From Xanthomonas chitinilytica (GTDB lineage Bacteria; Pseudomonadota; Gammaproteobacteria; Xanthomonadales; Xanthomonadaceae), in NCBI RefSeq assembly GCF_026107455.2, contig NZ_JAPCHY010000018.1:1-59707 (forward strand): a stretch of DNA of 59,707 nt, written 5' to 3'. Shown here in pieces: positions 26,197 to 33,712 of the stretch (the stretch's first letter is position 1; each line of letters opens with the position of its first letter). The notes beneath the pieces were generated by a model, which was not told where the DNA came from, did not search any database, and saw only the letters and a program-made list of their open reading frames with translations. Both the position numbers and the translations under genes were made by a program.

Positions 26197-26261
26197 TCGC
26201 GACTCACGTCGCTCCTACAGTGCCTCTCCACCGGGGTGCAGGAGCGACGTGAGTCGCGATC
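26197..26261. repeat. REP-like palindrome, copy 3 (inverted arm order)
   Basis: TCGCGACTCACGTCGCTCCTAC at 26197-26218 and its reverse complement at 26239-26260 are separated by 20 bp. The arm order is opposite to copy 1, where the GTAGGAGC ends point outward, so individual arms behave as movable units. It lies between the reductase remnant and the entericidin terminator. Confidence 0.8.
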
Positions 26262-26292
26262 GGCAGGACACCGGCATACCCGGGGAAACCGC

Positions 26293-26319
26293 AAACAAAA
26301 GGCCGGCAATGCCGGCCCT
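26293..26319 (-). terminator. Intrinsic terminator of the entericidin genes
   Basis: Read on the minus strand, GGGCCGGCATTGCCGGCC forms an 8-bp stem with a 2-base loop and is followed by TTTTGTTTG. This is a good Rho-independent terminator 25 bp past the first entericidin stop codon. Confidence 0.85.
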
Positions 26320-26343
26320 TCGTTCATCGCATCGAGCGGACGC

Positions 26344-26478
26344 TCAGCGGCGTGCCGCATCCTCGACCTTCTCGCCCGCCTTCTGCACGTCCTTGCCGGC
26401 ACCGGCCACGGTATTGCAGCCGGCCAGCATGGCAACGGAAAACATCGACAGCATCATCAGTGCGATTGCGCGCTTCAT
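26344..26478 (-). CDS. Entericidin A/B family lipoprotein
   Basis: A 44-residue lipoprotein precursor. The signal peptide ends in the lipobox LAGC, giving a mature peptide that starts CNTVAGAGKDVQKAGEKVEDAA, the conserved entericidin sequence. In E. coli the EcnA/EcnB pair forms a stationary-phase antidote and toxin acting at the envelope; xanthomonad homologues are not well studied. A second copy lies 59 bp upstream on the same strand and the shared terminator follows. Confidence 0.9.
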   Translation of the reverse strand: MKRAIALMMLSMFSVAMLAGCNTVAGAGKDVQKAGEKVEDAARR

Positions 26479-26537
26479 GGATTTCTCCTGCTGGATTGGA
26501 TTTCCCGCCGGCCGGCGGGTGGCACGGACTCGCGGGT

Positions 26538-26693
26538 TCAGCACCTGCCGTCGCTGCAATCCTCGGCCTTGTCTTCGACCTTCTCGCCGGCCTTCTGCAT
26601 GTCCTTGCCGGCACCTGCGACCGTATTGCAGCCACTGAGCATGCCGGCCGAAAACAGGCCCAGCATCATCAGGATCAGTACTCGCTTGGTCAT
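26538..26693 (-). CDS. Entericidin A/B family lipoprotein, second copy
   Basis: A 51-residue precursor. MTKRVLILMMLGLFSAGMLSGC is the signal peptide with lipobox LSGC, and the mature part NTVAGAGKDMQKAGEKVEDKAEDCSDGRC is nearly identical to the neighbouring copy but has a longer tail with two extra cysteines. The two genes clearly arose by tandem duplication; one may act as the antidote of the other, as in ecnAB, but sequence alone does not say which. An AAGAGTG sequence precedes the ATG. Confidence 0.88.
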   Translation of the reverse strand: MTKRVLILMMLGLFSAGMLSGCNTVAGAGKDMQKAGEKVEDKAEDCSDGRC

Positions 26694-26833
26694 CACTCTT
26701 TGCTCCTCTGCTGGATCGCGGCGGCCTTGTCCGGTGGTATCCGGTCCCCGGCTCGCCGCGTGTGCAAAGGAATCTGGCGGCAGCGCTGTGGATTCGATGT
26801 GAATACCCGCAGCGCGCGTTCAGCCGGCCGCAC

Positions 26834-27754
26834 TCAGTCGCGCATCAGCGTCGATTTTCCGAACAGGCTTTCCACCAGGTCCACCGCCAGCTCGGCGGTC
26901 TTGTTGTGGTGGTCGAGCAGCGGGTTGAGCTCGACGATGTCCAGCGAGCCCATGCGCCCGGTGTCGGCGATCATCTCCATCACCAGCTGCGCCTCGCGGT
27001 AGTTGACCCCGCCCGGCACGGTGGTGCCCACGCCCGGGGCGATGCTCGGGTCCAGGAAGTCGACGTCGAAACTGACGTGCAGGTGGGTATTGCCGTCGAT
27101 GCCGGCCAGCGCCGCTTCCATCGTCCGCTTCATCCCGGCCTCGTCGATGTAACGCATGTCGTAGACATCGACGCGATGCTGCTTGATCAGCCGCTTCTCT
27201 TCCGGATCCACCGAGCGGATGCCGATCTGCCGCACCTGCTGCGGCAAGAGCGCCGGCGCCTCGCCGCCCATGTGCGTCAGCGCATGCGGCCCCAGCCCGC
27301 ACAGGCACGCCACCGGCATGCCGTGGATGTTGCCCGAGGGAGTGACATCGCTGGTGTTGAAGTCCGAGTGCGCGTCCAGCCACAGCACGCGCAGGTCCTT
27401 GCCCTGCTCGCGGCACCAGCGCGCCACCGCGGTGATCGAGCCCATGCCCAGGCAGTGGTCGCCACCGAGCATGATCGGCATGCGCCCATCGCGCAGTTCG
27501 GCATAGGTGGCATCCATCAACGCGCGGTTCCACGCCACCACCTCGTCGAGATGGCGGTAACCATCCACCGGCGCGGTCCACGGGTTGCGCGGACCGGCCA
27601 GGTTGCCGGTGTCGCGCACGTCCACGCCACGCGCGGCCAGCGCCTCGGGCAGCCCGGCGATGCGCAGCGCCTCCGGCCCCAGGCCCGCGCCGCGGTGGCC
27701 CGCACCGACATCGGTGGGCACGCCGATCAATGAAACCGGGGGAAAACTGGCCAT
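26834..27754 (-). CDS. rocF: Arginase
   Basis: A 306-residue manganese enzyme that hydrolyses arginine to ornithine and urea. All metal-binding motifs are present: GGDH (His100), DAHSD (Asp127, His129, Asp131) and SFDVDFLDP (Asp230, Asp232). The sequence IAPGVGTTVPGGVNYRE and the ELNP motif near the end match true bacterial arginases (RocF type) over agmatinases. It is transcribed alone and ends 120 bp before the split tRNA gene that hosts the integrated element. Confidence 0.93.
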   Translation of the reverse strand: MASFPPVSLIGVPTDVGAGHRGAGLGPEALRIAGLPEALAARGVDVRDTGNLAGPRNPWTAPVDGYRHLDEVVAWNRALMDATYAELRDGRMPIMLGGDHCLGMGSITAVARWCREQGKDLRVLWLDAHSDFNTSDVTPSGNIHGMPVACLCGLGPHALTHMGGEAPALLPQQVRQIGIRSVDPEEKRLIKQHRVDVYDMRYIDEAGMKRTMEAALAGIDGNTHLHVSFDVDFLDPSIAPGVGTTVPGGVNYREAQLVMEMIADTGRMGSLDIVELNPLLDHHNKTAELAVDLVESLFGKSTLMRD

Positions 27755-27874
27755 GTTGCCTCCATCGCAAATTGGGAAAGTCTAGCCAGACCGGCGCACT
27801 GCGACCCGCGGCGCTGCAGCAGCGACGCCTGCGAATAGCCGGCCGCGACCCGATCCGTATAGGGAAAAGCAAGG

Positions 27875-27919
27875 TGGTGCCGGCACCCGGATTCGAACTG
27901 GGGACCTACCGCTTACAAG
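27875..27919 (-). pseudogene. 3' half of the host tRNA-Thr(UGU), separated by an insertion
   Basis: On the minus strand the sequence runs from the anticodon loop CTTGTAA through the 3' anticodon stem GCGGT, variable loop AGGTC, T arm with TTCGAAT and acceptor TGCCGGC to an encoded CCA end. Joined to 39416-39453 it rebuilds a complete tRNA-Thr(UGU). The T stem as read (CCCAG with CCGGG) contains an A-C mismatch, which may be decay after the gene was cut. It cannot give a functional tRNA from here. Confidence 0.9.
27913..27919. other. Left attachment-site core TTACAAG
   Basis: The 7-bp identity block TTACAAG at 27913-27919 recurs at 39416-39422. It is the anticodon loop of tRNA-Thr(UGU) in reverse. 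The reconstructed host site is ACCGC-TTACAAG-GCGGT, a symmetrical tyrosine-recombinase target; the reconstructed element site is CCGAG-TTACAAG-TCGG, also nearly symmetrical. The integrase gene starts 170 bp away. Confidence 0.85.
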
Positions 27920-28089
27920 TCGGCACGCGGATAGCTTGCCATGATTTGAAATCGGATGGTCTGAGGCCGCTTACACCGAGGAAAAACCGCGACTTAATGG
28001 GGCTTCAGGGGCACAAATGGCGCGTCTGAACACGGCACCTTGTGGTGCGAAACCGTGTCCGTGCCGTGGCCCCGCCACCCGGAGCCAGC

Positions 28090-29319
28090 ATGAAGTCGAA
28101 GATTACCCAGTCCCTCGTCGAGAGGGCGCCCCGGCCCGAGCCGGGCAAGTCGGCCCTGTACGCCGACACCGAGATGAGGGGGTTCTACCTCATCGTCACC
28201 CCTACCAAGCGCAGCTTCTACGTCCAGTCCCTCGTCAACGGCCGGCAGGTCAGGACGAAGCTGGGCGACCACCCGGCGATGGACGCCAAGCAGGCCCGGG
28301 ACACCGCCCGGCAGACGCTGGTCGGCATGCGGGGCGGCACCAACCCGAACGAGGAGCGCCGCAGGGCCCGAGCGCGCGGGATCACCCTCCGGGAGGGGCT
28401 GGACCTGCATCTGAACTCCCGGAGGCTGGCCGACAAGACCCGCAGCGGCTACGAGTACCACGTCACCTACTACCTCAAGGACTGGCTCGACAGGCCGCTG
28501 GCCGAGATCGGCGCGGACCGCCAGGGCGTGCGCGAGCGCCACCGCAGGATCACCGAGAGGAGCGGCGCCACCTCAGGCGACAACACCATGCGGGTCCTCC
28601 GCTCGGTCTACAACCGCGCCCTGCGGCAGTTCCCCGACCTGCCACCGAACCCGGTGGGCAACGTGGACATGAACGGCATGCGCCGGCGCGAGGTGGACGC
28701 CAGCCCGGACAAGCTCAAGGCGTGGGGAAAGGCGGTGCTGTCGCTGGGCAACCCGGTGCGCCGCGACCTCCAGCTGTTCATGCTGCTATCTGGCATGCGC
28801 CGGACGGCCTCATGCGAGGCGAAGCGCGCGGACCTCGGCGATGGCCACCTGCACGTCCCGAACCCGAAGGGCGGCGCGGCCAAGAAGTTCGACCTGCCGC
28901 TGTCGGCTGCGCTCGCCGATCTGTTGGCGCACCGCGAGGCGAACGCCGACGACGTGAGGCGCAAGACGCCCTACCTGTTCCCGGCCGACTCGGCGTCGGG
29001 CCGGGTAGCGGAGGTCCAGCAGCACGAGCTGGGCGACCTCACCGGCCACGCGCTGCGGCACGCATACGCATCCCTTGCGTTGCAGGCGGGCGTGCCGCTG
29101 CTGGAGCTTCGTTTCCTGCTGAACCACAGCGCGTCCAGCGGCGGCGTCACGATGGGCTATCTGCACCCGTCGCTCGACCACCTGCGCGAGCATCAGGAAC
29201 GTGCATCCAAGTACATCCTCGACGCGCTCGGCCTCGTGCACGAGCCGGGGACGTGGCCGCCTATGCTCGCAACCACGCATGCGGATGCGCCGTCAACAAA
29301 CGAAAGCGATGCCGCATAG
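28090..29319 (+). CDS. Tyrosine-type site-specific integrase
   Basis: A 409-residue P4-type integrase. It has an N-terminal DUF4102-like arm-binding domain (residues 1-90), a SAM-like core-binding domain (about 98-190) and a catalytic domain with the tyrosine-recombinase residues: Arg237 in LLSGMRRT, Lys near 260, His320-x2-Arg323 in GHALRHAYAS, His346 and nucleophile Tyr357 in GYLHPSLDHL. It should integrate and excise the island at the anticodon loop of tRNA-Thr. ATG 28090 has GGAG five bases upstream. The gene points into the island from the left end. Confidence 0.93.
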   Translation: MKSKITQSLVERAPRPEPGKSALYADTEMRGFYLIVTPTKRSFYVQSLVNGRQVRTKLGDHPAMDAKQARDTARQTLVGMRGGTNPNEERRRARARGITLREGLDLHLNSRRLADKTRSGYEYHVTYYLKDWLDRPLAEIGADRQGVRERHRRITERSGATSGDNTMRVLRSVYNRALRQFPDLPPNPVGNVDMNGMRRREVDASPDKLKAWGKAVLSLGNPVRRDLQLFMLLSGMRRTASCEAKRADLGDGHLHVPNPKGGAAKKFDLPLSAALADLLAHREANADDVRRKTPYLFPADSASGRVAEVQQHELGDLTGHALRHAYASLALQAGVPLLELRFLLNHSASSGGVTMGYLHPSLDHLREHQERASKYILDALGLVHEPGTWPPMLATTHADAPSTNESDAA

Positions 29320-29416
29320 CGCCTGCAAATGATGATTCACGGCACCCAAAAGTGTGCTTAGCATCCCCTACCAGCTGGTCAATTCCGATCAGTGAAAACT
29401 AGCTGGAGAAATGCAC

Positions 29417-29947
29417 ATGACCATCAACAAGAGCGCCTACACCAACTCGCACTGCTACACCATCGGCCTGCCCCTCTTCGCACGAAGTGAGTTGAATGCC
29501 GTCGCCTTCGACCTGCTGAACTGGGAGGGCTCGCGTGAGAGGATCGTGTCGGCCTGGAAGCAGATCAGGGCTGAGGTGCTAACAGTGCAGAGCGTGGATG
29601 ACGACGAAGTCGCGCAGCTCTACGACGCCGTCGAGAAGGACGTGGGCGAGACGACGGCACAGCACGGGATGAACCCCGACAGCTCCGGCAGCATCGATCG
29701 AGAGCTGAACGAGTGGTACAAGGCGTACGTAGACCTCTCGACCAATTACGGGTGGTACGGCTGGCCCGAACTCGCGCTGACCGACTACCTGCGCGGGTTC
29801 GAGGCCTACGACGAGGCGAGGGCAAAGGCCACCGCGCAGCGCGCGTGGGAGACCGCGCGCATGGCCTACGACGCCCTCAAGTCCAGGTCAGTTGACGTAA
29901 AGCCCGCGAGGAAGCCGAGCAAGAAGGCAAAGAGGAAGGCCTCCTGA
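29417..29947 (+). CDS. Hypothetical island protein
   Basis: A protein of about 176 residues that I do not recognise. The N-terminal part is mixed; the middle is acidic and rich in Trp and Tyr (LNEWYKAYVDLSTNYGWYGWPELALTDYLRGFEAYDEA), suggesting a helical bundle, and the C-terminus is a lysine-rich tail (KPARKPSKKAKRKAS) that may bind nucleic acid. ATG 29417 is 8 bases after GGAG; ATG 29411 is too close to it. It follows the integrase on the same strand and ends at a strong shared terminator. Confidence 0.65.
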   Translation: MTINKSAYTNSHCYTIGLPLFARSELNAVAFDLLNWEGSRERIVSAWKQIRAEVLTVQSVDDDEVAQLYDAVEKDVGETTAQHGMNPDSSGSIDRELNEWYKAYVDLSTNYGWYGWPELALTDYLRGFEAYDEARAKATAQRAWETARMAYDALKSRSVDVKPARKPSKKAKRKAS

Positions 29948-29987
29948 TCCACCGTCGGCACGCGACGCACCACAAGGCGATGAAAAG

Positions 29988-30015
29988 AAAGGGCCACCGC
30001 GAAGGTGGCCCTTTT
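29988..30015. terminator. Bidirectional intrinsic terminator
   Basis: GGGCCACC-GCGAA-GGTGGCCC forms an 8-bp stem followed by TTTTT on the plus strand and preceded by AAAAGAAA, which reads as a T-rich tail on the minus strand. It separates the convergent genes ending at 29947 and 30039. Confidence 0.9.
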
Positions 30016-30038
30016 TCGTGCACGGCGGGAGAACGGCG

Positions 30039-30554
30039 TCAGTCGTCGGAGGGTGCGGGCTCGACCACCCGAACGGTGGACAGCGCCTCGGTGGACTGTT
30101 CCTCGTCCATGTCTGCTGGGTGGTGCTTCTGACGGGGCGGCACCTCGACGCCCTTCTTGCGCATGTCGTTGGCGTACCAGCGCACCGACTTGGCCGTGGC
30201 GGCAGCGCCATCGATCTGCGCGTTGACCATGTCGGCCACCAGCGCGTGCGGGAATCCCACCGGATCCATCAGGATCGCGCGTGCGAGCGCGCCGACGCCG
30301 AGGCCGCGCGGCTTCTTCTCGGTCGCTTCGGGCGTCTCGGCGACGTCGGCCTTCGGCTCTGCGCGCTGCGCGGTCGCCTTGGGCTTCTTCGGCTGCCCGA
30401 ACGAGGCCAGGTCGATGTTCTTGTCGGCCACGACCTGCTCGATCCGGGCGACGAGCTTGGTCCGCGTCGCGAAGGTCTTGGGACCTGCCGGCTTATCGGC
30501 AATCCGGTTGTGCAGGGCCAGCAGTTCCTTGGTGGGCATTTCTTCCAGCTTCAT
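30039..30554 (-). CDS. Hypothetical island protein, possible nucleic-acid-binding
   Basis: A 171-residue protein. An N-terminal segment (MKLEEMPTKELLALHNRIADKPAGPKTFATRTKLVARIEQVV) forms two predicted helices of a type seen in many phage and plasmid hypothetical proteins. A charged Lys/Ala/Glu linker follows (residues 52-85), then a C-terminal domain with ARAILMDPVGFPHALVADMVNAQIDGAAATAKSVRWYANDMRKKG, which could be a winged helix. Function unknown. It is separated from the next minus-strand operon by a terminator, so it has its own promoter in 30555-30685. Confidence 0.65.
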   Translation of the reverse strand: MKLEEMPTKELLALHNRIADKPAGPKTFATRTKLVARIEQVVADKNIDLASFGQPKKPKATAQRAEPKADVAETPEATEKKPRGLGVGALARAILMDPVGFPHALVADMVNAQIDGAAATAKSVRWYANDMRKKGVEVPPRQKHHPADMDEEQSTEALSTVRVVEPAPSDD

Positions 30555-30686
30555 GGCGTTCTCCTACGTGTTGGTGGGCACGTAGGCATTAGGTCGCGGT
30601 TCCCTCGATCCGGGAGCCCCCTCGGCGCTGTTTTCAGAGCATCCAACTGGCTGTCGGCGCGCGAAGATCCACAAGCGCATGAAAAA

Positions 30687-30712
30687 GAAGGGGATGCCGT
30701 AAAGACATCCCC
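30687..30712 (-). terminator. Intrinsic terminator of the island minus-strand operon
   Basis: On the minus strand GGGGATG pairs with CATCCCC across a 9-base loop and is followed by TTCTTTTT. It ends the operon that begins with the terminase-like gene at 33.5 kb. Confidence 0.8.
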
Positions 30713-30779
30713 TCCGAAACACGGCCGGGCCACCCGTTGCCCTCTGCGCACCTAACCAACCCGGCCGGGTTTGCTCGGG

Positions 30780-31061
30780 TCAGGCCGGGAGGAAGGCCAG
30801 GTGCGCCATCCCCGACCCCAGGGCATCCGCCCTGCGCTTGGTCTCCCGGTCCACGTACAGGTCCAGCGCGCGGCAGTAGGGCTGTCCGGCCAGCGCCGCG
30901 GCCTCGTCAAACTGCTCGGAGCCGACGGCCACGCCGTTGCGGGCGGCGGCGGCCTCCAGCTCGGGGAACGGGTCGCACCTGTGCTGGATCGCCGCGACCA
31001 GTGCAGCGAGTGCCAGCATCGCCGGGTGGCACGGTGGGTAGTGGGCGCGTCGGTCAGTCAT
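30780..31061 (-). CDS. Small hypothetical island protein
   Basis: A 93-residue protein with no recognised domain. It is Ala-rich and helical with two histidine- and cysteine-containing stretches (HYPPCHPAM near the start; HRCDPFPELE). Its start overlaps the end of the upstream gene by 8 bases, so it is translationally coupled and is the last gene of the operon before a terminator. Function unknown. Confidence 0.55.
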   Translation of the reverse strand: MTDRRAHYPPCHPAMLALAALVAAIQHRCDPFPELEAAAARNGVAVGSEQFDEAAALAGQPYCRALDLYVDRETKRRADALGSGMAHLAFLPA

Positions 31062-31779
31062 CGCCGTCGCCCCCGATCAGGCCGTGGTCGATCTCCTGCT
31101 CGCGCATGGCGAGCTGGACCGAGCTGAGCGGGTTCGACTTGCCGGAGTTCCAGGCGCGGATGGCGACCAGGATGCCCTGGAGGCGCGCGTCGCCCAGCTT
31201 GATGTACTCCTGCACCTTCAGGAAGTCGTCCTGCTTCATCGCCGACGCCAGCTCCACCGGGCCGACCGGACGGTCCTTGGAGGGCATGCGGTCGATCAGG
31301 GACAGCACGGCCGAGGCCAGGGCGACGTTGCGCGTACCGACGGCGACCTGGGCCATGTGACCGAGCTCGGCGGGACCTGCGTGCTGTAGCTGCTGGAGGT
31401 ACTCGGTGCGCTTCGGGTCGCCCAGCGCGGCGCGGGCCAGGACCTTGGCCGGGGAGTCGTAGAACTGGCGCTGGCCGATCAGCTGGGCGTGCGGGGCGCC
31501 CGCGTCCTTGATGATCTTGTCCAGCTCGGACTTGGAGTTGTCCTTGATCTCCCGGACGGTGGCGACCGTCTCGTGCTCGGCAAAGCGGGCGACGTCAGCC
31601 CCGCCGATGCCGGGTGCACTCTTCCAGCGCGCGGCGATCTGCTGCTTGCGGGTCGCGATGTCCTTGTTCAGCCGCTCGATCGCGGCGAGTGTGCGCTTGT
31701 GCAGCAGGTCCAGGGTCGAGGCGAGCTCGCCGATCTGCTGGGTGCTGAGGAGGGGGGTGTCGCTGAGGGTGATCTTCAT
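31054..31779 (-). CDS. Hypothetical island protein, helical
   Basis: A 241-residue soluble protein. The first 100 residues are predicted coiled-coil or long helix (LASTLDLLHKRTLAAIERLNKDIATRKQQIAARW), and the rest is Ala- and Leu-rich helical (AQVAVGTRNVALASAVLSLIDRM). The overall look is that of phage scaffold-like or accessory proteins, but I cannot assign a family. ATG 31779 is used. It is co-transcribed with the gene after it; the genes before it are about 540 bp upstream. Confidence 0.6.
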   Translation of the reverse strand: MKITLSDTPLLSTQQIGELASTLDLLHKRTLAAIERLNKDIATRKQQIAARWKSAPGIGGADVARFAEHETVATVREIKDNSKSELDKIIKDAGAPHAQLIGQRQFYDSPAKVLARAALGDPKRTEYLQQLQHAGPAELGHMAQVAVGTRNVALASAVLSLIDRMPSKDRPVGPVELASAMKQDDFLKVQEYIKLGDARLQGILVAIRAWNSGKSNPLSSVQLAMREQEIDHGLIGGDGDD

Positions 31780-32095
31780 GGCTCGTTGGCTCCTGTGAGG
31801 TTGGTCCTCCGGTCGCCTGTCACGAGCGCATCCCCAGCCTTGGGGTGGTCTGCGCGCCAATGCGCTGACCGGATGCCTGCAATGTGTCGCGGAGCGTTGG
31901 GCGCGAACGCCATCGTTTCCCGGACGTGTTTCCCTCGAAGTTGCCGCCGTCACTGCGGCTTGCGAATCATGGGCTTGGCATCGCGCCGCCCACTGACGGA
32001 ATGTCAGAGGGCTGAAGTCGTCGCAGGATTTGCGACGGTGACGCGCTTCACTGCACCTGCAACATTCCGTTGCCGACCCTGCACAGGACCCTGCA
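31780..32095. other. Intergenic region with a hairpin
   Basis: About 315 bp without a supported gene between a minus-strand gene and the plus-strand zinc-ribbon gene, so it should hold divergent promoters. A hairpin CGTCGCA-GGAT-TTGCGACG lies near 32020-32038, some 60 bp before the zinc-ribbon start. I see nothing else definite. Confidence 0.4.
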
Positions 32096-32305
32096 ATGAG
32101 CACCACTCAAATCGGCGTCAAATGCTCTTGTGGAAGTGACAAGTTCGAGATGCCTAAGAACCCAAAGGCATCGGACACCATCAAGTGCGCCAGGTGCGGA
32201 GCGAGCGGCACTTACGGCAACGTGATGCGGCAGGCGACCTCGCAGGCCAAGACCGCCGTTGAGAAGCAACTCAAGGACATGCTCCGCAAAGCGGGCTTCA
32301 AGTGA
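32096..32305 (+). CDS. Small zinc-ribbon protein
   Basis: A 69-residue protein. Two cysteine pairs (KCSCGSDKF and IKCARCGASG) form a rubredoxin-like zinc ribbon, followed by a basic amphipathic helix (QAKTAVEKQLKDMLRKAGFK). Such proteins usually bind nucleic acid or protein partners; no specific role is known. It is the only plus-strand gene in this part of the island and it converges with the minus-strand gene ending at 32316. Confidence 0.65.
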   Translation: MSTTQIGVKCSCGSDKFEMPKNPKASDTIKCARCGASGTYGNVMRQATSQAKTAVEKQLKDMLRKAGFK

Positions 32306-32315
32306 GGAGCCCAGG

Positions 32316-32744
32316 CTAAGCGTCCTTGGCTGGCGCGCTGCCCAGGCCGCCGCACTCCTCGCAGATGCGCACGCGCACCACGTCGTCCGAGAAGGCGAAG
32401 CGGGCGCAGCACATGCAGCGGAGCCAGCCGATGCGGCGCACCACCTTGGGCGGACCCTCGTTGAGGTCCAGCACCTCGGCGCGCCGCCTGCCCCCGTCAC
32501 AGGGCCACCGTGCTGGCTCGACTAGCGCCCTGGCGATGCGCCTGTCCTCGGGCCTCAACTCGCGCCTGCCCGGCGTGGCGCCGAGCCATCGGTAGTTCGG
32601 GTGCCCGGGGTCGTGGCAGCGCGCCGTCACGGCGCTGTACCCGATCCCCACGGCTGCCGCGGCCGACCTGGCGGAGGGGTATCGCACCCCGTCCACCTCG
32701 ACGGCGACCGCGTGGCCGTTAGTGCCCGCGGTTGACGCTGCCAT
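32316..32744 (-). CDS. NUMOD-like DNA-binding protein with zinc-binding tail
   Basis: A 142-residue protein. The N-terminal segment VEVDGVRYPSARSAAAAVGIGYSAVTARC looks like a NUMOD1-type helix-turn-helix, a small DNA-binding module found next to homing-endonuclease domains. The C-terminus has CMCC and CEEC cysteine pairs that probably hold zinc. No nuclease domain (HNH or GIY-YIG) is present. It might regulate the island or bind its origin. It overlaps the start region of the upstream gene by 26 bases. Confidence 0.6.
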   Translation of the reverse strand: MAASTAGTNGHAVAVEVDGVRYPSARSAAAAVGIGYSAVTARCHDPGHPNYRWLGATPGRRELRPEDRRIARALVEPARWPCDGGRRRAEVLDLNEGPPKVVRRIGWLRCMCCARFAFSDDVVRVRICEECGGLGSAPAKDA

Positions 32745-32964
32745 GCTCGCGCCGCCCCTCGTACTCCTGCGACATGCGCTCCCAGGTCTCGGCGTCCAGG
32801 CGCGGCACCAGGCCGATGCAGGTCATCTCGCTGCGTCGGGCCAGGGCGTCGCGCCCGCCCATCGCCTGGACCGCATCGGGTGCGGTGCCGTTGATCGCGT
32901 CCAGCATGGCGTCGATCTGCTCTGCCTTGTGCAGCGCCTCGGCCACGCTCAGGTTCTCACTCAT
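32719..32964 (-). CDS. Small hypothetical island protein
   Basis: An 81-residue acidic, helical protein (MSENLSVAEALHKAEQIDAMLDAINGTAPD). No domain is recognised. Its start overlaps the end of the terminase-like gene by 8 bases and its end overlaps the next gene, so it belongs to a tightly packed operon. Function unknown. Confidence 0.55.
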   Translation of the reverse strand: MSENLSVAEALHKAEQIDAMLDAINGTAPDAVQAMGGRDALARRSEMTCIGLVPRLDAETWERMSQEYEGRREHGSVNRGH

Positions 32965-33547
32965 CGTCTTCCTCCTGCGGCCGTGCCGCGTTGTACTTGG
33001 AGAGCAGCGCCACTAGCTGAGTACGCTCGTCTGCCGGCATCGCCAGCAGGGCGTCCGCCGACAGGCCGGTGTCCTCGACCCTGACGCGCAGCCTGTCGGC
33101 CATCTGGTCGCCGTAGCGGAACTTGAGCAGCACCTCCAGGAGCCTGTCGCTGTGCTTGCGCACCGTCAGCGGCCTTTCCTCGCCTGTCGTCGGGTCCGCG
33201 GTGGTGGCGAGGCGTCCCTGGTGGATGACCGGCTCGTCGTAGCCGATCGCGGCGCGCCTGTACGCCTCATCGAGCAGCGAGTCGAGGGCGACCTCGATGG
33301 CCTTCTCCCAACGGGTGCGGAACTCGATGTCGTTGGCCTTGTGGTAGAAGGCCGTCTGCCTGCTGATGCCCGCCGCCGCCGCGGCCTGCTTAGGCGAGCA
33401 CGTGTCCTCCAGTACCTGGAAGAACAGCTCGCGCCGCTCGGGCGTGAAGGTGTTCGGGATGGAAAGCACGGCTGCGGTCTCCGGGGCAAAAAGTGGCTTA
33501 CGTTGTGATGGTGTCGTGCTTACGCGCGCAGGCACGCCATCGTTCAA
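32957..33547 (-). CDS. Terminase-small-subunit-like HTH protein
   Basis: A protein of about 170-196 residues. A helix-turn-helix (PKQAAAAAGISRQTAFYHKAND) is followed by EFRTRWEKAIEVALDSLLDEAYRRAAIGYDEPV and a conserved RKHSDRLLEVLLKFRYGDQ segment, the architecture of phage terminase small subunits that recognise packaging sites. Satellites such as SaPIs carry their own small terminase to redirect packaging to their DNA, which fits the absence of a large terminase here. The frame opens at TTG 33547; GTG 33471, with GGAG upstream, is the likelier start. It is the first gene of the minus-strand operon. Confidence 0.7.
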   Translation of the reverse strand: MNDGVPARVSTTPSQRKPLFAPETAAVLSIPNTFTPERRELFFQVLEDTCSPKQAAAAAGISRQTAFYHKANDIEFRTRWEKAIEVALDSLLDEAYRRAAIGYDEPVIHQGRLATTADPTTGEERPLTVRKHSDRLLEVLLKFRYGDQMADRLRVRVEDTGLSADALLAMPADERTQLVALLSKYNAARPQEEDDE

Positions 33548-33712
33548 GCAGTCGGATCAACAGCTTGAATGGCATCGGCCACCTGATGCTCGATTAGGTG
33601 GCGCGCTTCGGCGGGGTTGCTCGGCCTGTTCGCCTCGCGCGCGAGGGACACGGCGCGCAAGGTTGGACGCATCCGTCCACGCGCTTTCGATGACGTGGAG
33701 GGGTTCGATTTT

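Noticed and set aside
28042..28089. Upstream start for the integrase at GTG 28042
   Set aside because: ATG 28090 has a GGAG at the right distance and starts the conserved DUF4102-like domain; the upstream extension has no family similarity.
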